Assembly (NCBI RefSeq): GCF_026130045.1
Contig: NZ_JAIBNX010000069.1
Location: 1-38,253 of the forward strand
Length of the DNA: 38,253 nucleotides
Reading direction: 5' to 3'
Origin: Micromonospora sp. CPCC 205371
GTDB lineage: Bacteria; Actinomycetota; Actinomycetes; Mycobacteriales; Micromonosporaceae
Below are positions 7,719-16,151 of this stretch, in pieces. The translations under genes and the position numbers were made by a program. Numbering within the stretch: the first letter of the stretch is position 1; the number at the start of each line of letters is the position of its first letter. A model generated the notes under the pieces. The model was not told the origin of the DNA and did no database searches. It was given only the letters and a program-made list of their open reading frames with translations.

Positions 7719-8210
7719 ATGCGAACCGAAGGTGGCCGCGACGAGGAAGCCGTTCGCCGCTTCGTCGAGCACTTCGCCATGACCTTCGCTGACCTGGGCT
7801 TTCCTCGCATGCCCGCCCGCGTGCTCGGCACTCTGATGGCGGCCGACGAGCCGGGTCTCACGGCTGGCGAGATCGGCGACAGGCTCGGTGTGAGCGCGGC
7901 CGCTATCTCCGGCGCGGTGCGCTACCTGGCGCACATCGGCCTGATCGTGCGCGAGCCGGTGCCCGGATCTCGCCGCGACATCTACCGGATGCCCAACGAC
8001 ACCTGGTACGTGGCCAGCATGGTCAAGAGCGGCGCCTACCAGAAGATCGCGGACGTGGTGTCCGAGGGCGTGAAGGTCGTCGGCGACGAGTCCACCGCGC
8101 CCGGGCGCCGGATCAGTGAGATGCGCGACTTCTTCCACTTCATGCAGGACGAGATGGCCAAGCTCCTGGAGAGGTGGGAAGAACTCCGCCAGCGTGGTGT
8201 CCGGGCCTGA
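7719..8210 (+). CDS. MarR-type (GbsR-like) transcriptional regulator
   Basis: A 163-residue cytoplasmic DNA-binding protein. An N-terminal helix leads into a winged helix-turn-helix at ~20-90: MPARVLGTLMAAD, then LTAGEIGDRLGVSAAAISGAVRYLAHIGLIVREPVPGSRRDIY, with the wing at PGSRRD. A C-terminal helical region (~115-160) would form the dimer. This is the GbsR/MarR subtype often seen in actinobacteria. Start: ATG 7719 is preferred over ATG 7710, because GAAGGA lies 8 bases before the former and abuts the latter. The gene ends 21 bp before the glutathione-transferase-like gene, so the pair probably form an operon, with the regulator controlling its own expression and that of the enzyme, perhaps in response to quinones or electrophiles (inference). 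Confidence 0.85.
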   Translation: MRTEGGRDEEAVRRFVEHFAMTFADLGFPRMPARVLGTLMAADEPGLTAGEIGDRLGVSAAAISGAVRYLAHIGLIVREPVPGSRRDIYRMPNDTWYVASMVKSGAYQKIADVVSEGVKVVGDESTAPGRRISEMRDFFHFMQDEMAKLLERWEELRQRGVRA

Positions 8211-8231
8211 ACGACGGGGAACCATTGCCGC

Positions 8232-9230
8232 ATGACGGCCCAATATGTCAGCAGCGGAGAGTTCACCCGCGACCAGCGGTACATCGGCACGAGAATCACC
8301 GTCGACGGGCGGGACGGGTATCCGGTCGAGCCGGGCCGGTACCGCCTGATTGTCAGCCGGGCGTGCCCTTGGGCGAGCCGCGCCGTGGTGGTGCGCCGGC
8401 TGCTGGGGTTGGAGCACGTGCTGTCGATGGGCATCGCCGGACCGACACACGACTCCCGGAGCTGGACCTTCGACCTCGATCCCGGCCACCGTGACCCGGT
8501 GCTCGGGATCGAACGGCTGCAGGAGGCGTACTTCGCGCGGTATCCGGACTACGACCGGGGCATCACGGTGCCGGCGATGGTCGACACGCGTACCGGCCAG
8601 GTGGTGACGAACGACTACGCCCAGATCACCCTCGACCTGTCGACCGAGTGGCGGGCGTACCACCGGCCCGGCGCTCCGGACCTGTACCCGGAGGGACTGC
8701 GCGAGGAGATCGACGACGTCAACCGAGTGGTCTTCGCCGACGTCAACGACGGCGTGTACCAGTGCGGGTTCGCCGGCAGCCAGGTGGCGTACGAGAAGGC
8801 GTACCGGCGGCTCTTCGCGCGGATGGACTGGCTGTCGGACCGGTTGGAGGATCAGCGGTACCTCGTCGGCGACACGATCACCGAGGCCGACGTGCGGCTC
8901 TTCACGACGCTCGTGCGCTTCGACCCCGTCTACCACGGCCACTTCAAGTGCAACCGGCAGAAGCTGACCGAGATGCCGGTGCTGTGGGCGTACGCGCGGG
9001 ATCTCTTTCAGACGCCCGGATTCGGAGACACCGTCGACTTCGATCACATCAAGCGGCACTACTACGTGGTGCACCGCGACATCAACCCGACCGGCATCGT
9101 GCCGGCCGGTCCCGACCTGTCCGGCTGGCTGACCCCCCACGGTCGGGAGGCGCTGGGCGGGCGGCCCTTCGGCGAGGGGAGCCCGCCTGGTCCGCCCAGC
9201 CCAGAGGAGACGGTGCCCGCTATGGCTTAG
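8232..9230 (+). CDS. Glutathionyl/mycothiol-hydroquinone reductase-like GST
   Basis: A 332-residue Xi-class glutathione-S-transferase-fold protein. The N-terminal thioredoxin-like half has the catalytic RACPWASR motif (Cys ~45), followed by the HDSRSWTF and VPAMVDTRTGQVVTNDY segments. The helical C-terminal half carries YLVGDTITEADVRLFTTLVRFDPVYHGHFKCN, hallmarks of YqjG/PcpF-type reductases. Those enzymes reduce glutathionyl-hydroquinones. Actinobacteria make mycothiol instead of glutathione, so the natural co-substrate here is probably mycothiol (inference). The C-terminal ~30 residues are Pro/Gly-rich and extend past the fold. It is paired with the upstream MarR-type regulator. Its 3' end overlaps the convergent next gene by 11 bp. 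Confidence 0.9.
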   Translation: MTAQYVSSGEFTRDQRYIGTRITVDGRDGYPVEPGRYRLIVSRACPWASRAVVVRRLLGLEHVLSMGIAGPTHDSRSWTFDLDPGHRDPVLGIERLQEAYFARYPDYDRGITVPAMVDTRTGQVVTNDYAQITLDLSTEWRAYHRPGAPDLYPEGLREEIDDVNRVVFADVNDGVYQCGFAGSQVAYEKAYRRLFARMDWLSDRLEDQRYLVGDTITEADVRLFTTLVRFDPVYHGHFKCNRQKLTEMPVLWAYARDLFQTPGFGDTVDFDHIKRHYYVVHRDINPTGIVPAGPDLSGWLTPHGREALGGRPFGEGSPPGPPSPEETVPAMA

Positions 9231-9846
9231 CGGACGCGATTCCTTCGCGTACGCCGGCGGCGTCGCGGTTGGTGCCGTACACCGGAGTGCCGGGCTGCTG
9301 CCGCCAGCTCTCGTCGAGAGTGCCCGCGTCGACCGGGTCGAAGCCGAGTTCGTCCACGAGCGCCATCACGGTTTCCTTGGCGGTCTTGTCGTCGCCGGCC
9401 ACCGGAAGCGCGATGCGTTCCGGGTCGCCCGCGGGGCGGCCGTACGAGAGCAGATGGCCAGACTGGATGTTGTTGAACACCTTGACGACCTTGGCGCCGG
9501 GCAGGCTGTCGGCCGTCCAGCGGCTTGAGGTCAGCGACTTGTCGTCGAGCTGTTCGATGTTGCCATCGCGCTGGGGGTAGTAGTTGTTCGCGTCGACGAC
9601 CACCTTGTCGCGGAACGCCTCGGCGGGTAGGTCTGGTACGGCCCGCACGGGTACCGCGATCACCACGACGTCACCCGAGGCGGCGGCGTCCTCCACCGTG
9701 CCGGCGGTCGCTCCGGTTTCCCGCGCGATGTCGCTTAGCGTCTCGGGACCGCGCGAGTTGGCGACCGTCACGTCGTGTCCGAGGTCTTGGAAGCGGCGGG
9801 TGAGCGTGCCGCCGATGTGGCCGGAGCCGATAATTCCGATCTTCAT
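9220..9846 (-). CDS. NADPH-dependent F420 reductase-like oxidoreductase
   Basis: A 208-residue Rossmann-fold protein starting MKIGIIGSGHIGGTLTRRF, a GxGxxG dinucleotide site at the extreme N terminus. The NSRGPETL motif at ~30-37 is typical for NADP(H) phosphate recognition in the F420:NADP oxidoreductase/ProC-like group. Later landmarks are VVIAVPVRAVPDLP, VVVDANNYYPQRDG and VKVFNNIQSGHLLS. No substrate domain beyond the short helical C terminus is present, as in this subfamily. Members often reduce F420 or act on unknown substrates, so the specific reaction is not established. It is convergent with the GST-like gene (11-bp overlap) and lies upstream of the EEP-family gene on the same strand with a 54-bp gap. 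No good ribosome site is visible before ATG 9846. Confidence 0.87.
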   Translation of the reverse strand: MKIGIIGSGHIGGTLTRRFQDLGHDVTVANSRGPETLSDIARETGATAGTVEDAAASGDVVVIAVPVRAVPDLPAEAFRDKVVVDANNYYPQRDGNIEQLDDKSLTSSRWTADSLPGAKVVKVFNNIQSGHLLSYGRPAGDPERIALPVAGDDKTAKETVMALVDELGFDPVDAGTLDESWRQQPGTPVYGTNRDAAGVREGIASAKP

Positions 9847-9900
9847 GCCGGGTACAACTACCCACCCCGGGCGAGGAATACCGGGATGTGAGGCGCCCGA

Positions 9901-10965
9901 CTACAACTCCACGTCGACGCAGGCGGGGTCGTGGTCGGAGCCGTCTCCGCCGATCAGCGTCCGGCGCATCACATGTGCCGCGGCCACGGTCAGATCGGGG
10001 CTGGTCCAGATCTGGTCATACAGGTTGAAGCTCACTTCGTTCTTTGCCCGGTGCCTGTTGGTCCACATGTGGTCGCTCAGGTTACCGAACGCGTCGTCGA
10101 CGAGGACGCCCTTGCGGTTGGGGCCGGCGATCGTGGTGCCGCCGCTGATCTGCTCGGTGAGGCCGAGGTCGCTCAGCGGCGAAAGGGTGGGCGCGTCGGG
10201 AGCGTCGTTCATGTCGCCGGTGAGCACGATGCGAGTGTCCAGGCGCTGGCGGCGCAGGATGGTGCGGATCGCCTTGGCCTGAAGGGTGCGGCGCTCGGCG
10301 ATCTCCTTGCGCTCCTTCTCGACCTGCGCCGGCGTGAGCCGGAATTCGTCGGTGATGAAGTTGCTCTTCAGATGGTTGACAAAGACGCGTAGCGGCTTGC
10401 CGTCGGGCGCCATTATCTCGGCCTGCAGCAGGTCGCGGCCGAAGACCGCGTCGCCTGTCGGGTCAGGGAAGAAGCGCCACGAGCTGACGCGGGTGATCGG
10501 CAGCTTGGAGCAGATGGCCACGTCGATGCGGCGGGGGTCGTTGCCTTCGATCACCATCCGGAACGGGTACCGGATGCCCAGGGGTACCAGGTCGTCGCGG
10601 TGGAAGACGTCGAGCGCGTTCTGGTCCTCGACCTCCTGTAGGCACAGGACGTCGGCGTCGAGGGCGCGGATGCGGCGGGCGATCCAGGCGCGGGCCTTCG
10701 GGTCCTTGCCGCGCACGAGCTTGCCGCGGAAGGTGCGCAGCACGCCGGACACCTTGGTGCCGTCGGGCAGGGTCACCTCGACCACGTCGGGCGCGGAGAC
10801 CGGCTCTTCGGTGGTCGCGGCGTGTTCGACTACGGCTTCGGCAGCGCTGTCGGCCGCATTCAGTGTCGCGAGGTTCTTCTGATTGACGGCACGCGGCAGT
10901 TCCGTCTGGAACGACCAGCGGGAGAAGAGATTATTTGCGTTGAACGTCGCGATTCTAATGGCCAT
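9901..10965 (-). CDS. Endonuclease/exonuclease/phosphatase-family protein
   Basis: A 354-residue cytoplasmic protein with the EEP fold. It opens with RIATFNANNLFSRW, containing the metal-proximal Asn. The metal-ligand Glu lies in DADVLCLQEVEDQNAL, and the RRIDVAI and VNHLKSN (catalytic His) motifs follow. TGDMNDAPDAP (catalytic Asp-x-Asn) comes next, and the C-terminal GSDHDPACV supplies the final Asp-His pair. All core residues are present, so it should be an active Mg-dependent phosphodiesterase or phosphatase, on DNA or another phosphoester. An insert rich in Ala/Glu/Val (~35-65) separates the first strand from the core. No signal peptide is seen. The start is ATG 10965, with GGGGGGTG about 5 bases upstream; a GTG three codons earlier is less favoured. 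The substrate is unknown. Confidence 0.88.
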   Translation of the reverse strand: MAIRIATFNANNLFSRWSFQTELPRAVNQKNLATLNAADSAAEAVVEHAATTEEPVSAPDVVEVTLPDGTKVSGVLRTFRGKLVRGKDPKARAWIARRIRALDADVLCLQEVEDQNALDVFHRDDLVPLGIRYPFRMVIEGNDPRRIDVAICSKLPITRVSSWRFFPDPTGDAVFGRDLLQAEIMAPDGKPLRVFVNHLKSNFITDEFRLTPAQVEKERKEIAERRTLQAKAIRTILRRQRLDTRIVLTGDMNDAPDAPTLSPLSDLGLTEQISGGTTIAGPNRKGVLVDDAFGNLSDHMWTNRHRAKNEVSFNLYDQIWTSPDLTVAAAHVMRRTLIGGDGSDHDPACVDVEL

Positions 10966-11033
10966 CGCGCCCACCCCCCTTTCCGATCACGGTAAAGGGT
11001 GGCGGGCGCGACTGGTGTCAAATCAGCGACGTA

Positions 11034-11423
11034 TCACTGGGTGGTCGGACCGTTCCAGTCCACCAATTGGACGATCACACCGTTGGGGTCGCGCACCTGG
11101 AAAGCACGCTCACCCCACTCCTCGGCGGTCAGCGGCATCGTGATGGTGACGCCTTCGGCTTGGAGCCGGGCCAGCTCGCCTTCGAGATCCTCGACCTCGA
11201 AGGCGAGGATCAGCCCGCTGGCGTGGTCGTCGCGCTGGTCGGCCGGCAGGGTCGGCAGCCCGCGGCGCAGAAAGATGACGTTCATGCCCGCGTCGTCCCG
11301 CGTGAGCGACGCGAACCCGTCGGCGGCCATCGCCTCGCGAAACCCGAAGTGATTGATGAGGAAACTGCTGGACGCGGCGACGTCCTCGACGTTGAGCGAC
11401 ACCGCGGAGGAGGTGATCTTCAC
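11034..11423 (-). CDS. VOC-superfamily (glyoxalase/bleomycin-resistance-like) protein
   Basis: A 129-residue protein with the paired beta-alpha-beta-beta-beta modules of the vicinal oxygen chelate superfamily. The first module is ITSSAVSLNVEDVAASSSFLINHFGFREA, ending NVIFLRRG. The second is GLILAFEVEDLEGELARLQAEGVTI, ending in the characteristic RDPNGVIVQLVDW. Family functions range from glyoxalase and dioxygenase to antibiotic binding; the exact one cannot be read. The start is taken as GTG 11423: TATAAT lies 7 bases upstream, which fits a leaderless mRNA, and the fold begins there. A GTG at 11438 lies upstream of that -10. The upstream palindrome TTATAC-ACC-GTATAA overlaps the -10, implying repression by an unlinked regulator. 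Confidence 0.87.
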   Translation of the reverse strand: MKITSSAVSLNVEDVAASSSFLINHFGFREAMAADGFASLTRDDAGMNVIFLRRGLPTLPADQRDDHASGLILAFEVEDLEGELARLQAEGVTITMPLTAEEWGERAFQVRDPNGVIVQLVDWNGPTTQ

Positions 11424-11429
11424 CCTTTC

Positions 11430-11445
11430 ATTATACACCGTATAA
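11430..11445 (-). promoter_or_regulatory. TATAAT box overlapped by a 6-3-6 palindrome
   Basis: On the minus strand TATAAT (11435-11430) is a consensus -10 placed for transcription to begin at the VOC start codon. Overlapping it is a perfect palindrome TTATAC-ACC-GTATAA (11431-11445), strikingly AT-rich for this genome and shaped like a TetR/PadR-type operator. The same palindrome could affect the rightward glucoamylase gene, which starts 85 bp away. Confidence 0.55.
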
Positions 11446-11529
11446 AGTGAGCGCCCTTAGCGTGTGCCGAGCACCGCCCCGCCGTCACGCAGCGCGGTTT
11501 GCCGCGGCGCGGCTGGGGAATAGACGGGC

Positions 11530-13638
11530 ATGCGCGCGCTCGCCCAAGCACTCGTCGCCGCTCTCATCACCACCCCGGCACCGGCTTCCGGCGCACCCGG
11601 CGGCCCCGGCCTCGCCGAAGACTTCCTGCCGGCGGACAAGTCGGGCTTCGCGACCGCCGCCACGCCCAGCCCGGTCTGGCTGACCGTGCAGAAGGAGGGC
11701 GGGCTCGGGGAGATCTTCTACCCGGACCTGGGCACGCCGAGCGCCCGGCTGGTGCGGTTCGTGGTCGCCGACGGCCGGCGTGCGGTGCCTGCCAACGACG
11801 CGCACGTGCGCACCGACCTCGTCGAGGGCAGGAGCCTCAGCTACCGCCAGACCTTCACCGACCGGGCCGGCCGATGGCGGCTCACCGCCACCTACACCAC
11901 CGATCCCGGCCGCGCGACCGTCCTCGCCGACGTGCGCTTCGTCGCGCTCGACCGGCGACACCACGACGTCTACGCGATCTACGATCCCGCGCTGTCCAAC
12001 TCCCGCAACGACGACGCCGGAGAAACCCGCGGCGACGCGCTGGTCGCGAGCGACGCGGGCGCGGCGAGCGCGCTGGTCGGCGCGCCGCCGTTCGGCGCGA
12101 CCTCGAACGGTTTCCGCGGCACCAGCGACGGCTGGACCGACCTGCGCGACGGCCGGCTCGACCACAGGTATCGCACGGCCGCCGCCGGAAACCTGGTGCA
12201 GACAGCGCGGTTGCGCTTCACGGGCCAAGGCAAAACCACGCTGGCGCTCGGCTTCGGACCCGACGCCGGGTCCGCGCTGCGCACCGCTCGCGGGTCGCTC
12301 ACGGCCGGATTCCCCGCCAGTTTCAAGGGGTACGCGGACAGTTGGCACCGCTATCTCGATGGTTTGACCGCTCCACCCGTGGCTCTCGCGGGCGACTACC
12401 AGCGGCAGCTCTACCGGGTCTCGGTGATGGTGCTGGCGGCCAGCGAAGACAAGACGTACCGCGGCGCCTACGTCGCTTCGCCGTCGATGCCGTGGATCTG
12501 GGGCCGCGACGACCCGTCCGGCCCGTACCACCTCGTCTGGTCGCGTGACCTGTACCAGATCGCGACCGCGCTCATCGCGGCCGGCGACCTGGCCGGCGCC
12601 AACCGAGCGCTCGACTATCTCTTCACCGTGCAGCAGCGACCGGATGGCTCGTTCCCGCAGAACTCGCACGTCGACGGCACCCCGGTCTGGGAAGGGCTCC
12701 AACTCGACGAGGTCGCCTTCCCGATCGTGTTGGCGTACCAGCTCGGCCGGGCCGACCAGGTGACCTGGTCCCACGTAAAGCGGGCGGCCGACTTCCTGCT
12801 CGGTGCCGGCCCGGTGACGCCGCAGGAGCGCTGGGAGAACCAGTCCGGGTACTCACCGGCCACCATCGCGAGCGAGATCGCCGGTCTCGTGTGCGCCGCG
12901 CACATCGCCCGAGCCAACGGCGACACCGCGTCGTCCGACCGCTATCTGTCCACAGCGGACGAGTGGCAGGCGCGGGTCAAGGACTGGACCGTCACCACCA
13001 CCGGCCCGTACTCGCCGGAGCCGTATTTCCTGCGGCTCACCAAGGACGGCAACCCCGATGCCGGCACCGCGTACACGATCGGCGACAGTGGACCGTCTAA
13101 CGTGGATCAGCGACGCGTCGTAGACCCGAGCTACCTGGACCTGGTGCGGCTCGGCGTACTGGCGGCCGGCGATCCCGCGGTGGTCAACACCCTCAGCGTG
13201 ATCGACGCCGAGCTCGGCGTGCACACCCCGCGCGGCTTCTACTGGCACCGCGCGTCGTTCGACGGGTACGGGGAGAAGCGGGACGGGAGCCCGTGGGAGT
13301 TCGGTCTGCCGGACGACTCGCGGATCACGCTTGGCCGGGCGTGGCCGCTGCTGTCCGGGGAGCGCGGCGAGTACCAGATCGCGGCCGGCGATCTAGCGGG
13401 CGCGCGGCGGCAGCTGAGCGCGATGGCGCGTACCGCCGGTCCGGGTTACATGCTGCCCGAGCAGGTCTGGGACGACCAGCCGCCGTCGGGCTCCCGGGGG
13501 TTCGTGCCGGGTACCCCCACGTTTTCCGCGACGCCGCTCACCTGGACGCACGCCCAGTTCGTGCGGCTGGCCTGGAACGTGCAGGCCGGTCGGGTCCTGG
13601 AACAGCCGGCGATTGTCGCAGACCGCTACGTCGACTGA
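11530..13638 (+). CDS. Secreted GH15 glucoamylase / glucodextranase-like
   Basis: A 702-residue exported enzyme, predicted to release glucose from the non-reducing ends of alpha-glucans. A short signal peptide ends near residue 21 (PASG-APG). Residues ~25-275 form the N-terminal beta-sandwich typical of prokaryotic glucoamylases (LAEDFLPADKSGFATAAT, GLGEIFYPDLGTPS). Residues ~290-690 form the (alpha/alpha)6 barrel, with WGRDDPSGPYHLVWSRDLYQ for substrate binding. Candidate catalytic residues are E436 (RWENQSGYSP, general acid) and E644 (LPEQVWD, general base), in the expected contexts. Length matches one-module bacterial GH15 enzymes. No starch- or cell-wall-binding module is seen. Its 3' end overlaps the convergent histidine kinase gene by 13 bp. 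No clear sugar operator was found upstream, apart from the AT-rich palindrome near the VOC gene. Confidence 0.93.
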   Translation: MRALAQALVAALITTPAPASGAPGGPGLAEDFLPADKSGFATAATPSPVWLTVQKEGGLGEIFYPDLGTPSARLVRFVVADGRRAVPANDAHVRTDLVEGRSLSYRQTFTDRAGRWRLTATYTTDPGRATVLADVRFVALDRRHHDVYAIYDPALSNSRNDDAGETRGDALVASDAGAASALVGAPPFGATSNGFRGTSDGWTDLRDGRLDHRYRTAAAGNLVQTARLRFTGQGKTTLALGFGPDAGSALRTARGSLTAGFPASFKGYADSWHRYLDGLTAPPVALAGDYQRQLYRVSVMVLAASEDKTYRGAYVASPSMPWIWGRDDPSGPYHLVWSRDLYQIATALIAAGDLAGANRALDYLFTVQQRPDGSFPQNSHVDGTPVWEGLQLDEVAFPIVLAYQLGRADQVTWSHVKRAADFLLGAGPVTPQERWENQSGYSPATIASEIAGLVCAAHIARANGDTASSDRYLSTADEWQARVKDWTVTTTGPYSPEPYFLRLTKDGNPDAGTAYTIGDSGPSNVDQRRVVDPSYLDLVRLGVLAAGDPAVVNTLSVIDAELGVHTPRGFYWHRASFDGYGEKRDGSPWEFGLPDDSRITLGRAWPLLSGERGEYQIAAGDLAGARRQLSAMARTAGPGYMLPEQVWDDQPPSGSRGFVPGTPTFSATPLTWTHAQFVRLAWNVQAGRVLEQPAIVADRYVD

Positions 13639-14780
13639 GGCGGCGCCGGGAGGGTGACGGTCACCGTCAGCCCGCCACCGTCCCGGGGTTCGGCGCGCAC
13701 GTCGCCGCCGTGCACACGGGCCACCGCCTGCACGATCGAGAGCCCGAGCCCGGCGCCGCTGGTGGCCATGCGCTCTCCGTTCAAGCGGCGGAACGGCTCG
13801 AAGATCGCCGGTATCTCGTACCTGGGAACCTGCGGGCCGGTGTTGATCACCACGAGCTCGGCTGAGCCGTCCGGCGTGGTCCTCGTGCGCACGCCCACCC
13901 AACCGTCGTCGTCGAGGTTGTGCTTGACGCCGTTTTCGACGAGGTTCTGCACCAGCCGCTCCAGCAGTACCGGGTTGCCTGCCGTGGGGGCCTCCGCTGC
14001 CTCGGTGTGCACCGTCACCTTGCCGGTCGGCACCTGCGAGGCGACGTGCTCGGCGACGTCGGCCAGGTCGACGAACGAGCGCTCGGCAGGCTCCTGCTCC
14101 GAGCGGGAGAGCAACAGCAGCCCGTCGATCAGCCGCTCGTGCCGGCTGTTGATCTCCAGGAGGGTCTCGCCGAGCTGCCGGGTGTCGGGGGAGGCGGCAC
14201 GGCGATGGATGGCCACCTCCAGCAGGGCGCGGTTGAGGGTGAGGGGCGTACGCAGCTCGTGCGAGGCGTTCGCGATGAACCGCCGTTGCCCGTCGAACGA
14301 GTGGTCCAGCCGTTCCAGCATCACGTCGAACGTGTCCGCCAGCTCCTTCACCTCGTCTCGCGGACCGTCGAGGGCGATCCGTTCGTGCAGCCCCCGGTCG
14401 GCCGCGGGGGCGTTGGCGATCCGGCGCGCCGTCTCGGTGACCCGCTGGAGTGGCTGCAACATCCGGCCGGCGATGAGCCAGCCGAGCGCCATCGACGCCG
14501 CGCTGATCACCGCGAGCGCGATGCCGCCCTGGGTCAGCAGCGTCCACAGCGCGTCGTCCGCGACCTCAGCGACGATGCGCTGACCCTCCTTGGGCGGCGG
14601 CTGCACCTCGTCGACCGGCGACGTCCCCTCCCTGACGCTGGAGATCATGGTGGACGGGCCGCCGCCGCGGATCTGATAGGAGACCAGCGCGTACGTCACG
14701 CCGAGCAGCAGCAGGCCGGCCAGCAGGAACAGCCCGCCGTAGACCAGCGTCAGGCGGGCACGGATCGTGAGTCGCTTCAT
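13626..14780 (-). CDS. Two-component sensor histidine kinase (HisKA type)
   Basis: A 384-residue membrane kinase. TM1 is at ~10-33 and TM2 at ~82-104, with a short extracytoplasmic loop of about 45 residues between them. Then come a HAMP linker (~105-160), a HisKA dimerisation domain with phospho-acceptor H174 (NASHELRTPL), and an HATPase domain with N box (LVQNLVENGVKHN), F-type segment (FEPFRRLNGERM) and G box (SGAGLGLSIV). It should autophosphorylate and pass phosphate to the adjacent response regulator, whose gene ends 13 bp upstream in the same operon. The small loop suggests sensing at or in the membrane, as in kinases guarding against envelope-active compounds (inference). The divergent operon for a lipoprotein, an adaptor and a MacB-type transporter is the likely target. 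Confidence 0.94.
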   Translation of the reverse strand: MKRLTIRARLTLVYGGLFLLAGLLLLGVTYALVSYQIRGGGPSTMISSVREGTSPVDEVQPPPKEGQRIVAEVADDALWTLLTQGGIALAVISAASMALGWLIAGRMLQPLQRVTETARRIANAPAADRGLHERIALDGPRDEVKELADTFDVMLERLDHSFDGQRRFIANASHELRTPLTLNRALLEVAIHRRAASPDTRQLGETLLEINSRHERLIDGLLLLSRSEQEPAERSFVDLADVAEHVASQVPTGKVTVHTEAAEAPTAGNPVLLERLVQNLVENGVKHNLDDDGWVGVRTRTTPDGSAELVVINTGPQVPRYEIPAIFEPFRRLNGERMATSGAGLGLSIVQAVARVHGGDVRAEPRDGGGLTVTVTLPAPPQST

Positions 14781-14793
14781 GTCGTCACGCTCT

Positions 14794-15450
14794 TCATGGA
14801 ATCCGGTACCCCACTCCTGGTTCGGTGAGCACGATCGGCGGGTTGCCGAGCTTGCGGCGCAGCTTGAGGATCGTCATCCGCACCGCGTGCGTGAACGGGT
14901 CGGCGTGCTCGTCCCACGCCTTCTCCAGCAGTTGCTCCGCCGAGACGGCCGCGCCGTCGGCCCGCAGCAACTCGGTCAGCACCGCAAACTCCTTGCGTGA
15001 CAACGGCACGTACCGCCCGTCCCGGTACACCTCGCGGCGGTGCAGGTCGAGACGGATGCCAGCGCGGTTCAGGACGGGCGGGGCGGCGGGCCGGGACCGC
15101 CGCCCCAACGCCACGACCCGGGCAGCCAGTTCCTTGAACGCGAACGGCTTCGGCAGGTAGTCGTCGGCGCCCAGCGTCAGCCCGGCGACCCGGTCGTCGA
15201 TCTCGGCCGCCGCCGTGAGCATCAGCACCCGGACCGGCGAGCCGGTGTCGACGATCTCGCGGCACACCCGGTCGCCGTGCACCACCGGCAGGTCGCGGTC
15301 GAGCACCACGACGTCGTAGTCGTTGACGCCAACCCGCTCCAGGGCGGCGCCGCCGTCGTACACCACGTCGACCGCGTGCGCGTCGCCGCGCAGCCACTCG
15401 GCCACGGCCTCCGCCAGCAGCACCTCGTCTTCCACCACCAGGATGCGCAT
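14794..15450 (-). CDS. OmpR/PhoB-family response regulator
   Basis: A 218-residue DNA-binding regulator. The receiver domain (1-~115) has the acidic pocket VEDE (7-10), phospho-acceptor D51 (VVVLDRDLP), the switch Thr (MLTA) and the conserved Lys (YLPKPF). The C-terminal winged helix (~125-218) shows LDLHRREVYRDGRYVPLSRKEFAVLTELL and the recognition helix around DPFTHAVRMTILKLRRKLG, ending in the usual GVGYRIP hairpin. It is the first gene of the leftward pair with the histidine kinase, with 13 bp between them. A perfect 12-bp palindrome lies 19 bp upstream of its start, in the region shared with the divergent export operon, and may be its binding site. Confidence 0.95.
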   Translation of the reverse strand: MRILVVEDEVLLAEAVAEWLRGDAHAVDVVYDGGAALERVGVNDYDVVVLDRDLPVVHGDRVCREIVDTGSPVRVLMLTAAAEIDDRVAGLTLGADDYLPKPFAFKELAARVVALGRRSRPAAPPVLNRAGIRLDLHRREVYRDGRYVPLSRKEFAVLTELLRADGAAVSAEQLLEKAWDEHADPFTHAVRMTILKLRRKLGNPPIVLTEPGVGYRIP

Positions 15451-15468
15451 GACCCAATGGTGACCGAC

Positions 15469-15480
15469 GGTGACGTCACC
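15469..15480. promoter_or_regulatory. Palindrome in the divergent two-component/efflux promoter region
   Basis: GGTGACGTCACC is a perfect 12-bp palindrome 18 bp from the response regulator start and 95 bp from the lipoprotein start. A related GGTGAC half lies at 15459-15464. OmpR-family regulators usually bind direct repeats, so this may instead be a site for another factor. Confidence 0.35.
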
Positions 15481-15575
15481 TGGGCGTCAACGAATTCGCT
15501 GACGGCCGGGAAACCCTCCGCTCGCTTTAGTCGCGGTATGGCCGGCGACCGACCGGCCGCCTGGAGGAAAGCGAC

Positions 15576-16151
15576 ATGCGTATCAGGAGAGCGTTAGCGC
15601 TCGGCCTGCTGTTGGCGCTCGCCACGGCGACGGCCGCCTGCGGTGAAGGCTCGAACGCCAACGACGAGATCGCGACTGCGGGCGGTGCGACACCGAGCCC
15701 GAGCAGCAGCACCGGCGCCAGCAGCGGCGACGAGAAGGAGCAGATGCTGAAGCATGCCCAGTGCATGCGCGAGAACGGCGTACCGGACTTCCCCGACCCG
15801 GAGTTCCAGGAAGGCGGGGGCGTCAACATCACCGTGCCGCAGGGGACCGACCGCGCGAAGCTCGAGGCCGCCGAGGCCAAGTGCAAGCAGTACCTGCCCA
15901 ACGGAGGCGAGCCGCAGAAGATGGACCCGGAGCGGGTCGAGCAGCTTCGCAAGTTCGCCCAGTGCATGCGAGAGAACGGGCTTCCGGATTTCCCCGACCC
16001 GACCGACGAGGGCCTCAAGATCGAAGGCAACAACCCGGACATGGCTCCGGACAGCCCCAAGATGAAGGCCGCCGAGGAGAAGTGCCGCCAGTACCAGCCG
16101 AAGGGGCCGAACGGTGAGAGCGGCGGCAAGACGAAAAGGAGCGACGGGTGA
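15576..16151 (+). CDS. Lipoprotein with two Cys-containing repeats
   Basis: A 191-residue predicted lipoprotein. The signal peptide ends in a lipobox (TATAAC-G) with lipidated C22, followed by a Ser/Thr/Gly linker to ~50. Two internal repeats follow (~57-107 and ~127-176). Each carries QCMRENGxPDFPDP and later an AAExKCxQYxP segment, so each repeat has two Cys that could form a disulfide. No named domain is recognised. It is the first gene of an operon with an HlyD-like adaptor and a MacB-type ABC transporter; it overlaps the adaptor start by GTGA, and GGAGG precedes its own start. It may be the extracellular sensor or substrate-delivery part of that transporter (inference). The tail is charged (GGKTKRSDG). 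Confidence 0.85.
   Translation: MRIRRALALGLLLALATATAACGEGSNANDEIATAGGATPSPSSSTGASSGDEKEQMLKHAQCMRENGVPDFPDPEFQEGGGVNITVPQGTDRAKLEAAEAKCKQYLPNGGEPQKMDPERVEQLRKFAQCMRENGLPDFPDPTDEGLKIEGNNPDMAPDSPKMKAAEEKCRQYQPKGPNGESGGKTKRSDG

Noticed and set aside
7578-9140. 520-codon open frame opposite the MarR-type and GST-like genes
   Set aside because: Antisense to two genes with clear family motifs, and crosses the tRNA terminator region.
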